Below the pieces are notes generated by a model that did no database searches, was not told the origin of the DNA, and saw only the letters and a program-made list of their open reading frames with translations. A DNA stretch of 64,000 nucleotides from Chrysophaeum taylorii. Lineage: Eukaryota > Sar > Pelagophyceae > Pelagomonadales > Pelagomonadaceae. This document shows positions 36,683-46,615 of this stretch, piece by piece. The stretch is taken from positions 62,001-126,000 of the forward strand of contig JAQMWT010000695.1 of the NCBI GenBank assembly GCA_029834535.1, given 5' to 3'. Made by a program: the position numbers and the translations under genes. Each line of letters starts with the position of its first letter. The stretch's first letter is position 1.

Positions 36683-37918
36683 TTACGCTGGAACCTCGAG
36701 AAGGTGGTGCACAAGTGCCCCGACTCGCGTGAGGCAGAATTGATGATTGCCGCGAAGGTTGAGATCGGTCTCCGAGAGAAGAGTGTCGCAAAGATGCGTG
36801 GCGGCGTCTAAAACAGCCTCGTAGTGCTCCCGCATCGCGGGCGCAATTTCTTTCCACAGCCACATCATCGGCTCAAGCGAACCGTCGATGCACGCCAGCG
36901 CGAGGGCGGCAGCGTCTCGGCGCGGCGCGAGTTGCGCGCACCACGAGAAATCACGGATGAAAGGAATGCGACGGTGCTCGATGATTTCCGGGAGCTGTGA
37001 GTTGAGAGACTGGCTCTGCGACTTGGGGTCCGTGCGGAACATGGCATCAGAAAGTCCGATCGCCACGAATTTGTAGCACTGCGCGCGATGTTTGTTGTCG
37101 TCCCACGCGCTCGACGCGCAGAATGCCTCCACAATGCCTTGTCGGTCTCTAGGGGGCTCGTCCGAACGGGCGACAGCACGAACGAAGTCCTTCGAGTGGC
37201 TGAAAACCCATTTGGCGACGTAGGTACCGCAGGCCAAGGCGTACCTCTTATCGAGGCAGGTGTCGAAGTGGCGTGACGTCTTTGCGACGTCGGATGCCTC
37301 GCGTAACTCAATCGGAGGCCATAAGGTCGCATCCGCGTAGGTCATCCACAGTCCCGAAGCACATTCGTAGGAGAGGGGTGGTTTCGTAGCAGCGCAGGTA
37401 GCCTCGGCTCGCGCGACGGCATCGCTCGACGGCGTCCAGTCGTTCTCGGGCACTTTGCACGAAGGCTCGTGCCGCGCAAAAACCTCGCTGAGCAAGACCC
37501 CGTGGCCGACGCCGTGGCCGATTTCCAATGGCTTGCCGGGAATCTGCGTGAGGATGTACTCCCAGAGTTGGGTCGCGTTGGGGTCCGCGTAGAGATACTG
37601 GCGCGCGACGTTCCACAGGACGCCGTGCTCCATCGACACGATGTCGAGTGCCGATGTGGAGTTCTCGGCGCGCCATTCCTCTCGGAGCATCGTCACCAGC
37701 TCGGGGAACCGGTAGACCGTCGCGAGCCATGCCCCAAAGGCGTGAACTTTGCGGTCATCATACGCCGCCCCGCTTAAAACGAGATTGATGCTCGTCGTGG
37801 CGTTGGGCGCCGCGCACGCCGCCTTTGAGAAGCCGCAGCCCTCGCACTCGCGACGCGCGTCGAGCGGAACGGCTTCGTCGAGGCCTCGGTCCCCAAGAAG
37901 GAGCAAAGGAATCAACAT
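36683..37918 (-). CDS. Secreted/lumenal cysteine-rich protein with a GHGVGHG motif
   Basis: The 411-residue ORF (ATG 37918) begins with a short hydrophobic stretch (MLIPLLLLGDRG) that may be a signal peptide or the remnant of one. It has about 14 cysteines and N-glycosylation sites (NATT, ENST, PNAT). A central block (LEIGHGVGHGVLLSE) carries two histidines in a GHGxGHG pattern, a possible metal site. Other conserved-looking parts are SYECASGLWMTYAD and RYALACGTYVAKW. I do not recognise the family. The repeated C...GHG/CGxGH layout recalls small heme- or metal-binding repeats, but this is not established. It lies directly upstream of the Fringe-like gene on the same strand. Confidence 0.6.
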   Translation of the reverse strand: MLIPLLLLGDRGLDEAVPLDARRECEGCGFSKAACAAPNATTSINLVLSGAAYDDRKVHAFGAWLATVYRFPELVTMLREEWRAENSTSALDIVSMEHGVLWNVARQYLYADPNATQLWEYILTQIPGKPLEIGHGVGHGVLLSEVFARHEPSCKVPENDWTPSSDAVARAEATCAATKPPLSYECASGLWMTYADATLWPPIELREASDVAKTSRHFDTCLDKRYALACGTYVAKWVFSHSKDFVRAVARSDEPPRDRQGIVEAFCASSAWDDNKHRAQCYKFVAIGLSDAMFRTDPKSQSQSLNSQLPEIIEHRRIPFIRDFSWCAQLAPRRDAAALALACIDGSLEPMMWLWKEIAPAMREHYEAVLDAATHLCDTLLSETDLNLRGNHQFCLTRVGALVHHLLEVPA

Positions 37919-38984
37919 CGAAAATATCCTTTGGTTGAAAAACTGCTCTCATCAAAAAATATCCTTTCTCTTATCAAAAAAACTCCGGTACTCTCTCTCG
38001 AATTTTTATTGTCGAGTTCTCTTCCTTCCGCGAACCTTGGCAGGAACAAGATTTTGTGGTAATAACAACATACGTCGTCCCATTCCAAAATACACAAAAA
38101 TAGATACGTCAATCAAAACCTCAATCACTGAGAAGAATAAACGAACGATAACGTCGTCGTCACTACTTGAGTGAGCATCACACTCCTTCGAGGCTTTCTA
38201 TCAGAATTGTTGGAAGTCGTTGTTGAAATTGCTCGAAGCTTGAACTGCTGCGAGCTCTTCAAGACGTAACGGCACAATTTTCGTTGCAGTCGAAGCAATT
38301 TAAGAGAAGCAATGGTCTGTAATAATAATAATTGTTCCGACCGTCCGACGTCCAACCACGACTGGTATTATAGAAATATTATGTGACATTTACCCAAAAT
38401 TAAATAGCCATGTTGGGTTGAAGCTTCAAATATCTTGCCGATCTTACTTAGCGTATCTTGCGTGTTTCCCCTCTGTGGAAGAAATGATGGCGACGCCTCG
38501 TGGGACCAGCCACGGCGTCTCGTGCGTAAAGAGCGCCGCGACACCGAGAGACACGCGCGGCTTGCGCGGCACCGCCCGAGCGAAGCTGTGAAGCAGCAGA
38601 AGCACCGCGACCTCGACGCGGACCAAAAACGACAGCGCGTGCGAGCGTTCGGCAAGACTAGGAAAAGGTGCGCGACAGACTCGTGCTACCGCGCGGCCGC
38701 AAAATGACGAAATGGAACTGCCGTCCGTCCGACCGTTCCTCTGTCCGTCGTCCGTCCGTCTATAGTAGTGACAACGTCGTGCTACCGCGCCGCCGCAACA
38801 CGCGTACACTCATGTTTGAGCAAAGGTTGAAGAATTAAACATGTTCGAGCAAAAGCGTTGAAGAATTATTAATTGTCAACGGAAGCCAAGCGGTAGTCCG
38901 TCCGTCCGTCCGTCCGTCCGTCTACTAAAGAAAAACTAGATGAGCCCCCATCAACAGCATCCGAGCGTTAGCCCATCTCGTTTG
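37919..38984. other. AT-rich intergenic region without a supported gene
   Basis: The segment 37920-38430 is clearly AT-richer than the genes around it. It holds no long protein-like ORF on either strand. Simple (GTCC)n repeats occur near 38720-38760 and at 38894-38923. Confidence 0.5.
38894..38923. repeat. (GTCC)n microsatellite
   Basis: About seven tandem GTCC units. A shorter related run lies near 38720-38760. Confidence 0.92.
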
Positions 38985-39383
38985 TCAACACTTGTGATCC
39001 TCGACTTCATCTACCGCAAGAGTTTCGCCGTTGGCGGTGAGAGCACTGCCGTGTTTGTTGGCTTCGGTCGTGGCTGGTGTGTCGCTAGGTTTTGTGCCGT
39101 TGCATTCTGCAACGAGCTTGCACCTCGTTGCGACCGCAGCCAGGTTGTCATCGTCGCATGCACATCTAGAGAGCATCAGTTTCGCAGGTTTTGTCAACCG
39201 CGTTGTCTGTCGTCTTTGGCCTTTGAACGCCGCGACTCGCAGCCTCATGGATCTTCTTCGTGGCCGCGCAGTTCGCGTTGGCGGCGAATCGGCCCGCCGC
39301 GCATGGTTCGGAGTGTTATTATTCCCTAAAATGCAAGATCCCGCGCCATCCTCCTCCGGCCGCACGCACCCGTGATCATCCAT
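38985..39383 (-). CDS. Weak candidate: 132-residue ORF downstream of GNAT-CPBP
   Basis: An ORF from ATG 39383 encodes an acidic start, a basic middle and a cysteine-containing tail (SRCACDDDNLAAVATRC, VAECNGTKP). It begins 31 bp beyond the GNAT-CPBP stop on the same strand, so it could be 3' UTR. No family is seen. Confidence 0.22.
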   Translation of the reverse strand: MDDHGCVRPEEDGAGSCILGNNNTPNHARRADSPPTRTARPRRRSMRLRVAAFKGQRRQTTRLTKPAKLMLSRCACDDDNLAAVATRCKLVAECNGTKPSDTPATTEANKHGSALTANGETLAVDEVEDHKC

Positions 39384-39414
39384 ATTATCTTGCTGGCGCT
39401 CGATCGCTCGCTCG

Positions 39415-40941
39415 CTAGAAGGAGTCCTCTGGAGCAGCAGCACTTGAAGAAGAAGAAGAAGAAGAAGACGAAGGTAGTGGGTTGCGCTGGCGGCGCTTCA
39501 AGTCGTCGAAGACCGCGGCGAGGGAAGCCCGGTCTGCCTCGTAGAAGCGGTCGATTTCGACGAGGGTCCAATAGAAATTCGTCGCGAGATGCGCGACGAC
39601 GGGGGCGACGAGGCGGCTATTGGTGAGGAGGAGGAGGAGGCCGAAGACGAGGCCGTCGGGAAAGGTTTCCTTGATCCAATCGAGGCGTTTGGCGTCGGCG
39701 TCGGGCTCGTCGTCCTGGACCCAGTCGACGTGGGCGAGGGCGAATATCGTAGAAGAGAATAAAAGAGCAAAGGCGGCGGCGACGACGGAGACGAGCGGCT
39801 GGATGTGGTCCGCGCGGCCGACGATGATGCGGTGGAGGCCGTTGAGGACGAGGCCGCGATAATAGAGTTCTTCGGAGAGGACGCCGGGGAGGAGGTAGAA
39901 GAAAAGGGGCGCCAAGAGTTGACCAGACTGTTTGGTCGCGCCGCTCGTTAGGTCCCATAGCTGTTGTTTCTGGGCCGCGTAGCTCATGTCCTCGCGAAAC
40001 TCGGAGACGACACCTTTGTTATATTGGCGGTTCTTGAAGAGCTGGGAGGCAATCGCGGCGGCGAGACCGACCCCGACGTCGGCGACCACCGCTTTGGGTC
40101 CGCCGCTTACGAGAAGATCTCTCGCCATCGCGGCCGGGTTAAAGTCGTAGACCGCAGGGCACACGACGGCGAATAGACCGAATAAACCCAAACCCGCGAA
40201 CAAGAGCGAATCGGAGAGGCTCCGCGCGACGACACCCCAGGGACCCCCCGCGCTAGACAAAAGGTCGAAGCGGGACGCGGGCCCTCGCGGCTCGGCCGCT
40301 TCGGCGAGGTCGGGGGGAACCGTCTTGCGCATCACAACATGGCCCCGTCGGGTCCCCTCGACGGCATCGAAGCCGAGGCGATCGTACAAGGTCAACGCGG
40401 GTCCGTTGTCGTCTTTTACCGCGAGCCAAAGGTCGACGTTCGTCGCCTCGCTCAAACGCGCGGCGCGGCTCGCCTCGCGCTCGCACCAGGACATCAACGC
40501 CGACCCGAGCCCTCGTCGCCGTTTTGAGGCGTCGACGCACACGTACTGGACCCAGAACGCCCGTCGTCTCGAAAAGTCGACGTCGTCGCACGCCTCCTCT
40601 CGGACCAAACACGGCACGAGTTGCGCGCACGCGACCGTCCTTCTCTCTTTCGCCTCGCGGACGACCGCGAGGCTCGACGGCCCCGCCGCGTCGAAGAACA
40701 CGTTCGCCAGGGCCGCGGGGTTTCGCAAGATCTTCGTGTGCTGCGAAGCCTTTGAGCTCGGGAAGCAGAGGGCGCACAGCTTCCCGGCCGCCTCGAAATC
40801 GGAGGCCTCCCGCGCGACGCTCACCAACGTAGCCTCCTCGACTTTGGACTGGAGCCGCGTTCTTCGTCGTCGTCGTAACAACTCGCCGGCGGGCCTCGGC
40901 TCGAACCCGGACGCCACAAGGCCCCACACCACCACCCACAT
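39415..40941 (-). CDS. GNAT acetyltransferase fused to CPBP (CAAX-like) intramembrane protease, plastid-type leader
   Basis: Two enzyme domains are joined in 508 residues. Residues 35-210 form a GNAT domain with the acetyl-CoA loop RRRGLGSALMSWCE and the C-terminal DRLGFDAVEGTRRGHVVMRK. Residues 225-480 form a membrane protease domain of the CPBP/Abi family. It has all three active-site motifs: EELYYRG (EExxxR), FALAHVDW (FxxxH) and HLATNFYW (HxxxN). CPBP enzymes include Rce1 CAAX proteases and plastid proteins such as plant SCO4 relatives. The first ATG (40941) gives MWVVVWGLVASGFEPRPAG, a short signal peptide followed by F, like an ASAFAP plastid junction. The tail is a serine run encoded by CTT repeats. 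The start is 105 bp from the divergent GBP gene. Confidence 0.85.
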   Translation of the reverse strand: MWVVVWGLVASGFEPRPAGELLRRRRRTRLQSKVEEATLVSVAREASDFEAAGKLCALCFPSSKASQHTKILRNPAALANVFFDAAGPSSLAVVREAKERRTVACAQLVPCLVREEACDDVDFSRRRAFWVQYVCVDASKRRRGLGSALMSWCEREASRAARLSEATNVDLWLAVKDDNGPALTLYDRLGFDAVEGTRRGHVVMRKTVPPDLAEAAEPRGPASRFDLLSSAGGPWGVVARSLSDSLLFAGLGLFGLFAVVCPAVYDFNPAAMARDLLVSGGPKAVVADVGVGLAAAIASQLFKNRQYNKGVVSEFREDMSYAAQKQQLWDLTSGATKQSGQLLAPLFFYLLPGVLSEELYYRGLVLNGLHRIIVGRADHIQPLVSVVAAAFALLFSSTIFALAHVDWVQDDEPDADAKRLDWIKETFPDGLVFGLLLLLTNSRLVAPVVAHLATNFYWTLVEIDRFYEADRASLAAVFDDLKRRQRNPLPSSSSSSSSSSAAAPEDSF

Positions 40942-41046
40942 CTGTCTTATTGCGGCTGACAACACTAACCACAGAGACAGATTTTCAAACAACTTGGCGT
41001 TCGTTCCTTCCCTTCGCTTCCAAGACGACGACGACGACCACCAAGC
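40942..41046. promoter_or_regulatory. 105-bp divergent promoter region
   Basis: Start codons of GNAT-CPBP (minus, 40941) and GBP (plus, 41047) are only 105 bp apart. Both core promoters must lie here or overlap the 5' leaders. A GACGACGACGACGACC run precedes the GBP start. Confidence 0.5.
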
Positions 41047-43035
41047 ATGGCGGCGAGAAGGAGTTGCAGTTGTCTTGTGAAACAGAGCGAGAGCGCTATC
41101 GGGGCCGACGGCGAGTTGGCCCTCGAGGTGTGCGAGGAGGGCGTCGAGTTGCTCGAGGCGCTCGAGGCGCCACCGGTGGTGATAAGCGTTGCCGGGATGT
41201 ACCGCACGGGTAAGTCATTTTTCCTGAATCGGCTGGGGGGTGGAAGGCCCGAATTGGGCGTTGGATCAACGACCGAGCCCCACACCCGGGGGATCTGGAT
41301 CTGGCACGTACCGGCGGCGGCGGCGGCGGCACCGCCGCTAATTTTAATGGACACCGAGGGCCTCGCGTCGTCCGATCGAGACGAGAGCTACGACGCCAAG
41401 ATATTCTCTCTCGCGCTTCTCTTGTCGAGCTACGTGGTTCTGAACGTGGTGGGCGTCATCGACGACGCGACCATCGAGCGTCTCCACGTGGTGACGCAGG
41501 TCGCCACCTCGATAATCGTCTCGGAACGAGACGGGGGATCTGTCTCCGAGCACTTTCCGCCTCTCGTCGTGCTCGTGCGCGACTTCGCGCTCCGGCCGAC
41601 CAAAGACGGCGCGCCCCTCGGCGACAACGAGTACCTCGAGGAGGCACTGCGGGACCGCGAGGATCGGCGTCGCCCGCGGCGGAATCAGACTCGAAAGACG
41701 CTCAGGACGGTCTTTCCGAGCCGCGCGTGCTGCACGCTCGTCAGACCCGTTTCCGACGAGGACGCGCTCCGGCGCGCCGCAAACCTGAGCGACGACGAGC
41801 TCCGGCCCGAATTCGTAGAAAAGCTTGCTCGCCTGAAGGCCGCGATACTCGAGGGTTGTGGCGAAGAAAACGTAGCGCCTCGCGCGGATATCAAACGCGT
41901 GCTGGGCCACGCGTGCGGCGGCGCGACGCTCGCCGCGTTGACGCGAAAGCACGTCGACGCCATCAACTCCGGGGCCGCGCCCTCGATCGCGGGGGCCTGG
42001 GAGGCGGCGAGTCGCGACGTATGCGCGCGCGCCGTCGAGGCGGCCGAGGACGCCTACGCTCCCGACCTCCCGGCGGACGGAACGCTGCCCGCGCACGCCG
42101 AGCGGCCGCTGAACAGGACCGCCGACGTCGACGCGCTCCATCGCGACGCCGTTCTGCGCGCGGTCGCGGTCTTCGAGGCGCGGGCCGTCGCGCCGGCGCG
42201 AAACGAGGCGCGCGACCGCCTCGACCGCCGCCTCGCCGCGCGGGCCGAATCGCTCGCGGCCGACGTCGTTGCCCGCTCGGTCGCGGCGTGCGTGGACGAC
42301 GACCCGGCACCCGTTCCGGCCTTGGACGACCCCGAGGAAGCCGGGTTCGTCGAAGCCACGACGGATTTTTTAGAGAGAAGAATTTCGAGACTCGAAAGTA
42401 TAGCGCGAGGTCCGAGGCGCGACGCTTTTTTGAAGAGGGCGCGCTTCGACGCGGAAAGGGCGGCGGTCGCAACGTGCGCGTCTCGCGTCTCGCGCTTGCA
42501 CGCGGCCCGCCGGACGGCCGAGCGCGAGCGCCGCGAGGCAGCTATCGACGCGGCTTCCGAAAGGACGCGCGCCGCCGAGGAGCGCGCCAACTGGCAAGCA
42601 ACCCGCGCCGACAACGCCGAGGCCGCCGCGCGCGCCGCGACCGACGAGCTTCGCGCGGCGCGCCGCGAGCTCCTCGACGAGGCCGCGGAGATCGACTCCC
42701 TCCGAGAGCGCGCGGCTTCTCTAGCCCGCGAGCGCCTCGCCGTCGGTGCCGCCGCCCACGCCCTCGGGCGCCTCGTCGCGGCCGTCGAGGCCGCCGACGC
42801 CCGCGACGCCGACGCCCGCCGCCACGCCGCAGAGCTCGGGGAGCTCGCCTTCCGCGTCAAGGACGAGACCCGCCGCTCGCTCCTCGACGAGGCTGACCAT
42901 CAGCAGCAGCAGCAACCGAAGGAATTCTTCGCTCCTCTCGGGAAGCTCTGGGCTGTCGGCCGAGACAAGGTCGCGTCGGTGGCCGAGCACGTCCTCCAGC
43001 AAATCGACGAGGAGCTTGAGGGGGACCCCGCATAA
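41047..43035 (+). CDS. GBP/atlastin-like large GTPase
   Basis: The 662-residue protein has a dynamin-superfamily GTPase of the guanylate-binding type. The P-loop GMYRTGKS lies at 50-57, followed by the switch threonine in STTEPHTRGIW (74-84) and G3 DTEG at 102-105. The guanine-specificity motif is RD at 178-179 in VVLVRDF, which is the GBP/atlastin version of G4. Residues 280-640 are helical and very rich in Ala, Arg and Glu. They correspond to the GBP middle and effector helices. No C-terminal CAAX box or membrane hairpin is visible, so it is probably soluble. Plant and protist relatives of this type have roles in defence or membrane remodelling; no specific role is claimed here. Confidence 0.9.
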   Translation: MAARRSCSCLVKQSESAIGADGELALEVCEEGVELLEALEAPPVVISVAGMYRTGKSFFLNRLGGGRPELGVGSTTEPHTRGIWIWHVPAAAAAAPPLILMDTEGLASSDRDESYDAKIFSLALLLSSYVVLNVVGVIDDATIERLHVVTQVATSIIVSERDGGSVSEHFPPLVVLVRDFALRPTKDGAPLGDNEYLEEALRDREDRRRPRRNQTRKTLRTVFPSRACCTLVRPVSDEDALRRAANLSDDELRPEFVEKLARLKAAILEGCGEENVAPRADIKRVLGHACGGATLAALTRKHVDAINSGAAPSIAGAWEAASRDVCARAVEAAEDAYAPDLPADGTLPAHAERPLNRTADVDALHRDAVLRAVAVFEARAVAPARNEARDRLDRRLAARAESLAADVVARSVAACVDDDPAPVPALDDPEEAGFVEATTDFLERRISRLESIARGPRRDAFLKRARFDAERAAVATCASRVSRLHAARRTAERERREAAIDAASERTRAAEERANWQATRADNAEAAARAATDELRAARRELLDEAAEIDSLRERAASLARERLAVGAAAHALGRLVAAVEAADARDADARRHAAELGELAFRVKDETRRSLLDEADHQQQQQPKEFFAPLGKLWAVGRDKVASVAEHVLQQIDEELEGDPA

Positions 43036-43566
43036 TAATTAATTTATTTATTAATACAAGCATATTCGACCATGGACCAACACGATTTTGTGAGGGTTTA
43101 GTGTCAAGTTCCTTGTTCGGCCATCTAGGAGGGCCAAAGTCTTCTGGCAAAGACGCATCGATCGGCATCCCGGCCCAAGCTGGATTCTTCGATAGCACAC
43201 ATCTAGTCTCGGAGTAAAAAAATTGCTTTTGTCTGTAGAATGTGCTCAGCGTCGCCACTGCCGTGGGCCAGGATACCGATCGACGCGTCCTCGACCTCCC
43301 TTTTATATCCAATATCAAATTTTTAACCCAAAACCCTCCCAAATTCCTTCCTGCACGAGTCGTGTGTCAGGGTGTGAGCTGGTGAGCACGCAGGGCGTTG
43401 GGTGGTAAGGAGTAAGATAGATAAAAGGGTTAGGGAGTATAATTAAGTGAAAAGGGGGAAAATTAAAGGGTTAGGGAGTGTATTTCAGAGGCTAGAGTTT
43501 GCTGTGTCTCTTGATTTCCCGTGTGGCGCTGGTAGCGCCTCGCCGAGGACCGACGAGCGCGACAAC

Positions 43567-44540
43567 ATGTCGGCAGCGCATGTACTGGAAGTGCTGCTGG
43601 ACACTCCTGCAACTGTTGATGACCTCCACGGACGAAACGCGCTTCGCACCACAACCCGGCTCCACTGGTTTGATGACAACTCGGGTGACAAGCATTATGA
43701 CAAGCTTCGTCTAGTAGCGACCAACGTGACAGATCCCGACGTTTACGACGAAGAAGACGACGACGGCGACAACGATGTCGACCTCACGATCGATCCGACA
43801 ATCAAGCCCCCTTAGAAAAGGTCATCCTATCTGAGCGCGGCGGCGTCGAGTGGTTCCAGTCCGCGGCTCTCTAGACTCTCAAGGTTGGCAAGCAGCACTG
43901 CAAGGCTTATGGGACTCGGATAATTTTCTCCTTCAGGTCGAGGACGTCCTCGATGTCATGGAGATTTGGTGCCTTCGTCACCAGTTCCTAATTGAGGTCG
44001 ACCACTCGTTGTGACACGTATCACTCGCTCAGTGGCCAGCTCGACAAGTGCGGCGACATCGTTCCGGGGGCCTCAAGTAAGGAGATCCTCGGCAATTGCC
44101 CGGACTTCAAGAACGAACTCAACCTCCTCCAGCAGCTCGTTCTTGACCGTGGCCACATCCTACTCTCGTCGCCGAAATCCACCCAGAGCATGCCGGCGAT
44201 GGCGTTGAGGATGGCTGGGGCCAGTCAAAGCGGTACTACCGCCAACATAACACCAGAACAGAAAGTGAGATGGCGCGCCGACAACGTGAACGCGTCTTCG
44301 ACAGCATTGGCCCCTAGAGCCTTCCGCCTCTCCGGCTCGTGCGGTTCTCTCTCGCGTTGCCTGGGAGTATAAACTCGTCTACCGCTGCGAGGGCGTGGGC
44401 ACCGCCGAGTTCGAACACGCCAAAATCGAGCGACAAAGAGAGACTGCACGTCTCAAGCGCAAACACTCCGCCCATCGCGCGATCGACGCGCCAATTCTAT
44501 CTGCGTTGACTCTGGAGGAGGATAACGTCGCTGACTAGCT
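43567..44540 (+). pseudogene. Decayed DDE transposase (IS630/Tc1-like DNA transposon relic)
   Basis: The best landmark is near 44100-44290. CPDFKNELNLLQQLVLDRGHILL leads, after a change of frame, to HPEHAGDGVEDGWGQSKRYYRQH. This is the pattern of the catalytic-glutamate region in algal and fungal DDE transposases (CPDF..E..L..L...GH..L..PK.HPELAG.GIEY.WG..K..YR). Upstream pieces (RLHWFDDNSGDKHYDKLRL from an ORF at 43567-43815, acidic DEEDDDGDND) could belong to its N-terminal part. Stops and at least two frame changes show it is dead. No terminal repeats were located. Confidence 0.6.
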
Positions 44541-44944
44541 ATGTGCACGACTCTGGTGATGACCTCGACACTCGAAATGCGCGGCGAGAGGGCAGGAACA
44601 GTCCCCTCGCGTATCGGAGCCGCTCTGCCGTCCGACTTGAGTCGCTTCCGACCGCTCGCGGCACGTAGGGCGTCGAGATTGGACTCGTCATACAGTCGCC
44701 AACTTCCGGTATAGTGTATATACGTCGTACGCGCTCGCCCGGAGTCACTTGTACCTTCACGGGCACAGCCCAAGAGGACCCACTCGGAGGCCCGAGCGAA
44801 ACTCTGGTCCAAATCGACCGATTTCCCGCTCAAAGAAACCGCAGACTCAAAGGGGGTTTATGGTCGAATATACTTGTAGGCGGAATTCTTTTTCTTCCCC
44901 TTGTTATTATTATCATTGGGGTCTAGTGAGAAGAAGAGCTAACG

Positions 44945-46615
44945 ATGATGATGATCATGCGTCGTCGTCGTTCGGAGAGCATGTCGTCGACGCTCTTGGT
45001 TCTCAACGTGGCCGCGTGCCTGAGCGGGTTCCTGTTCGGGTACGACACCGGGGTCGTCTCGGGGGCCGTCGAGGACGTGCAGAAGACGCTCAGGCTGTCG
45101 ACGCACGCGACCGAGACGGCCGTCGCGGCGACGCCCTTCGGGGCGTGCGTGTTCTCGCTGGTTGCGGCCCCCCTGAACGCGTTAATCGGGCGGCGGTCGA
45201 CCCTGCTGATCGCGGCGCTCTCGTACACTCTGGGGGCGGTCCTCGTAGGCTCGGCATGGAATTTATCCTCGCTCGTCGCCGGAAGGACGGGTCTGGGCGT
45301 AGGCGTCGGCCTCGGGTCGATGACGGTGCCCATATTCATCGCCGAAGTCGCCCCCGCCGACCGCCGCGGCCGAATGGTCACGCTCTACGACATGAACATC
45401 GTCTTTGGACAGGTCGTCGCGGGCGTGGTGAACGGCGCGGCTTTGTACGCGAACCGCGGCGCGTGGCGCTTCACTATGGGCGCCGCCGCCCTCCCGGCGA
45501 TAATCCAGGGAGGGCTCCTTCTGGGGCTCCCCGAGTCCCCGCGGTGGCTCCTCCACGCGGGCCGCCGGGACGCGGCAATCGACGCCCTCAAGCGAGTGAG
45601 GGTTTCGGGCGACCGCGCCGTCGTGCCCGGCGCGGTCGCTTCAGAGCTCGCAGCCATCGAGCTCCTCGTTTCCAAGGAGCGCGAGGCGCGAAGGGCCGAG
45701 ATGATCGATTCGAAATTTTTCTTCAGTTGGCACAACAACCCGTGGGCGGCCGTCGCGCGCACGCCGGCGAGACGACGCGCCCTCGCCGTCGGCGTCGCCA
45801 TCATGGTCGTCCAGGCCCTCTCGGGCATCAACGCCATCATGTACTACGGTGCGAGCATCGCGCGCCAGGTCGGCCTCAAGCGCAAGCAAGCGGTCTGGAC
45901 GGCGGCCGTCTTCGACGTGGCCCAGCTCTGCGGGGTTATCGCGTCGATCGCCCGCATGGACAGCGACGGCCGGAGGACGCTCGCCCTCAGGTCGACTTCG
46001 GGCGTCTGCGTCGCGCTCTTCGCGATGGCTGCCTGCTCGCCCCCCTCCGCCATCAAGACCTCCATCGGGGTCCTGCTCGCCTGCATCTTTTATCTTTTTC
46101 TATTTGGCTCGGGCCTCTCGGGCGTCGCCTGGACCCTTAACAGCGAGATACACCCGCTGGTCACGCGCTCCCACGCCCAGAGCCTCGCCGTTTCCACGAA
46201 CTGGGCCTGCAACTTTGCTATCTCCTACTTTTTTCTCTCCGTCTCTACGACTGCCGGCCCTGCCGTCGCGTTCTCCGCCTTTTTGGCCGCATCCCTCGCG
46301 GGCTTGCTCTGGCTCTTCTGCTTCCTCCCGGAAACAAAGGGCGTCTCGCTCGAGCACCTCGAACTCCGCTTCGAGCGACCCCTCTCCAAGCACGCGGCCC
46401 TCCCGATGGTGACGCCACTAGCCGATGAAGGAGGAGGAGGAGGAATCCCCGCCGCGCCCTGCAAGCCGCACCACCCTCTTCACCTCGACGACCACGACGA
46501 CGACGACCACCACCACCACCACCAATACCAGGGGGAGAGCAAGCGCGGCGACGTTCCCCGGCACCACCAGCGACGCAACTCCGACGAGAACTTCGTCGAG
46601 GTCGAGCTCGTCTAA
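44945..46615 (+). CDS. MFS sugar/polyol proton symporter
   Basis: The 556-residue transporter has 12 predicted membrane segments and the sugar-porter motifs. These are GFLFGYDTGVVSGA (TM1), GRRSTLL, RTGLGVGVGLGS with IAEVAPADRRGRM, PESPRWLLHAGR, QALSGINAIMYYG (TM7) and PETKGVSLEHLE after TM12. The family moves hexoses or inositol across the plasma or vacuole membrane. The nearest feel is myo-inositol/H+ symporters, but the substrate is not proven. The N-terminus begins MMMIMRRRRSESMSS, so a later Met may be used. The C-terminal tail is rich in His and Asp (HLDDHDDDDHHHHHQY), possibly metal-binding or regulatory. Confidence 0.92.
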   Translation: MMMIMRRRRSESMSSTLLVLNVAACLSGFLFGYDTGVVSGAVEDVQKTLRLSTHATETAVAATPFGACVFSLVAAPLNALIGRRSTLLIAALSYTLGAVLVGSAWNLSSLVAGRTGLGVGVGLGSMTVPIFIAEVAPADRRGRMVTLYDMNIVFGQVVAGVVNGAALYANRGAWRFTMGAAALPAIIQGGLLLGLPESPRWLLHAGRRDAAIDALKRVRVSGDRAVVPGAVASELAAIELLVSKEREARRAEMIDSKFFFSWHNNPWAAVARTPARRRALAVGVAIMVVQALSGINAIMYYGASIARQVGLKRKQAVWTAAVFDVAQLCGVIASIARMDSDGRRTLALRSTSGVCVALFAMAACSPPSAIKTSIGVLLACIFYLFLFGSGLSGVAWTLNSEIHPLVTRSHAQSLAVSTNWACNFAISYFFLSVSTTAGPAVAFSAFLAASLAGLLWLFCFLPETKGVSLEHLELRFERPLSKHAALPMVTPLADEGGGGGIPAAPCKPHHPLHLDDHDDDDHHHHHQYQGESKRGDVPRHHQRRNSDENFVEVELV

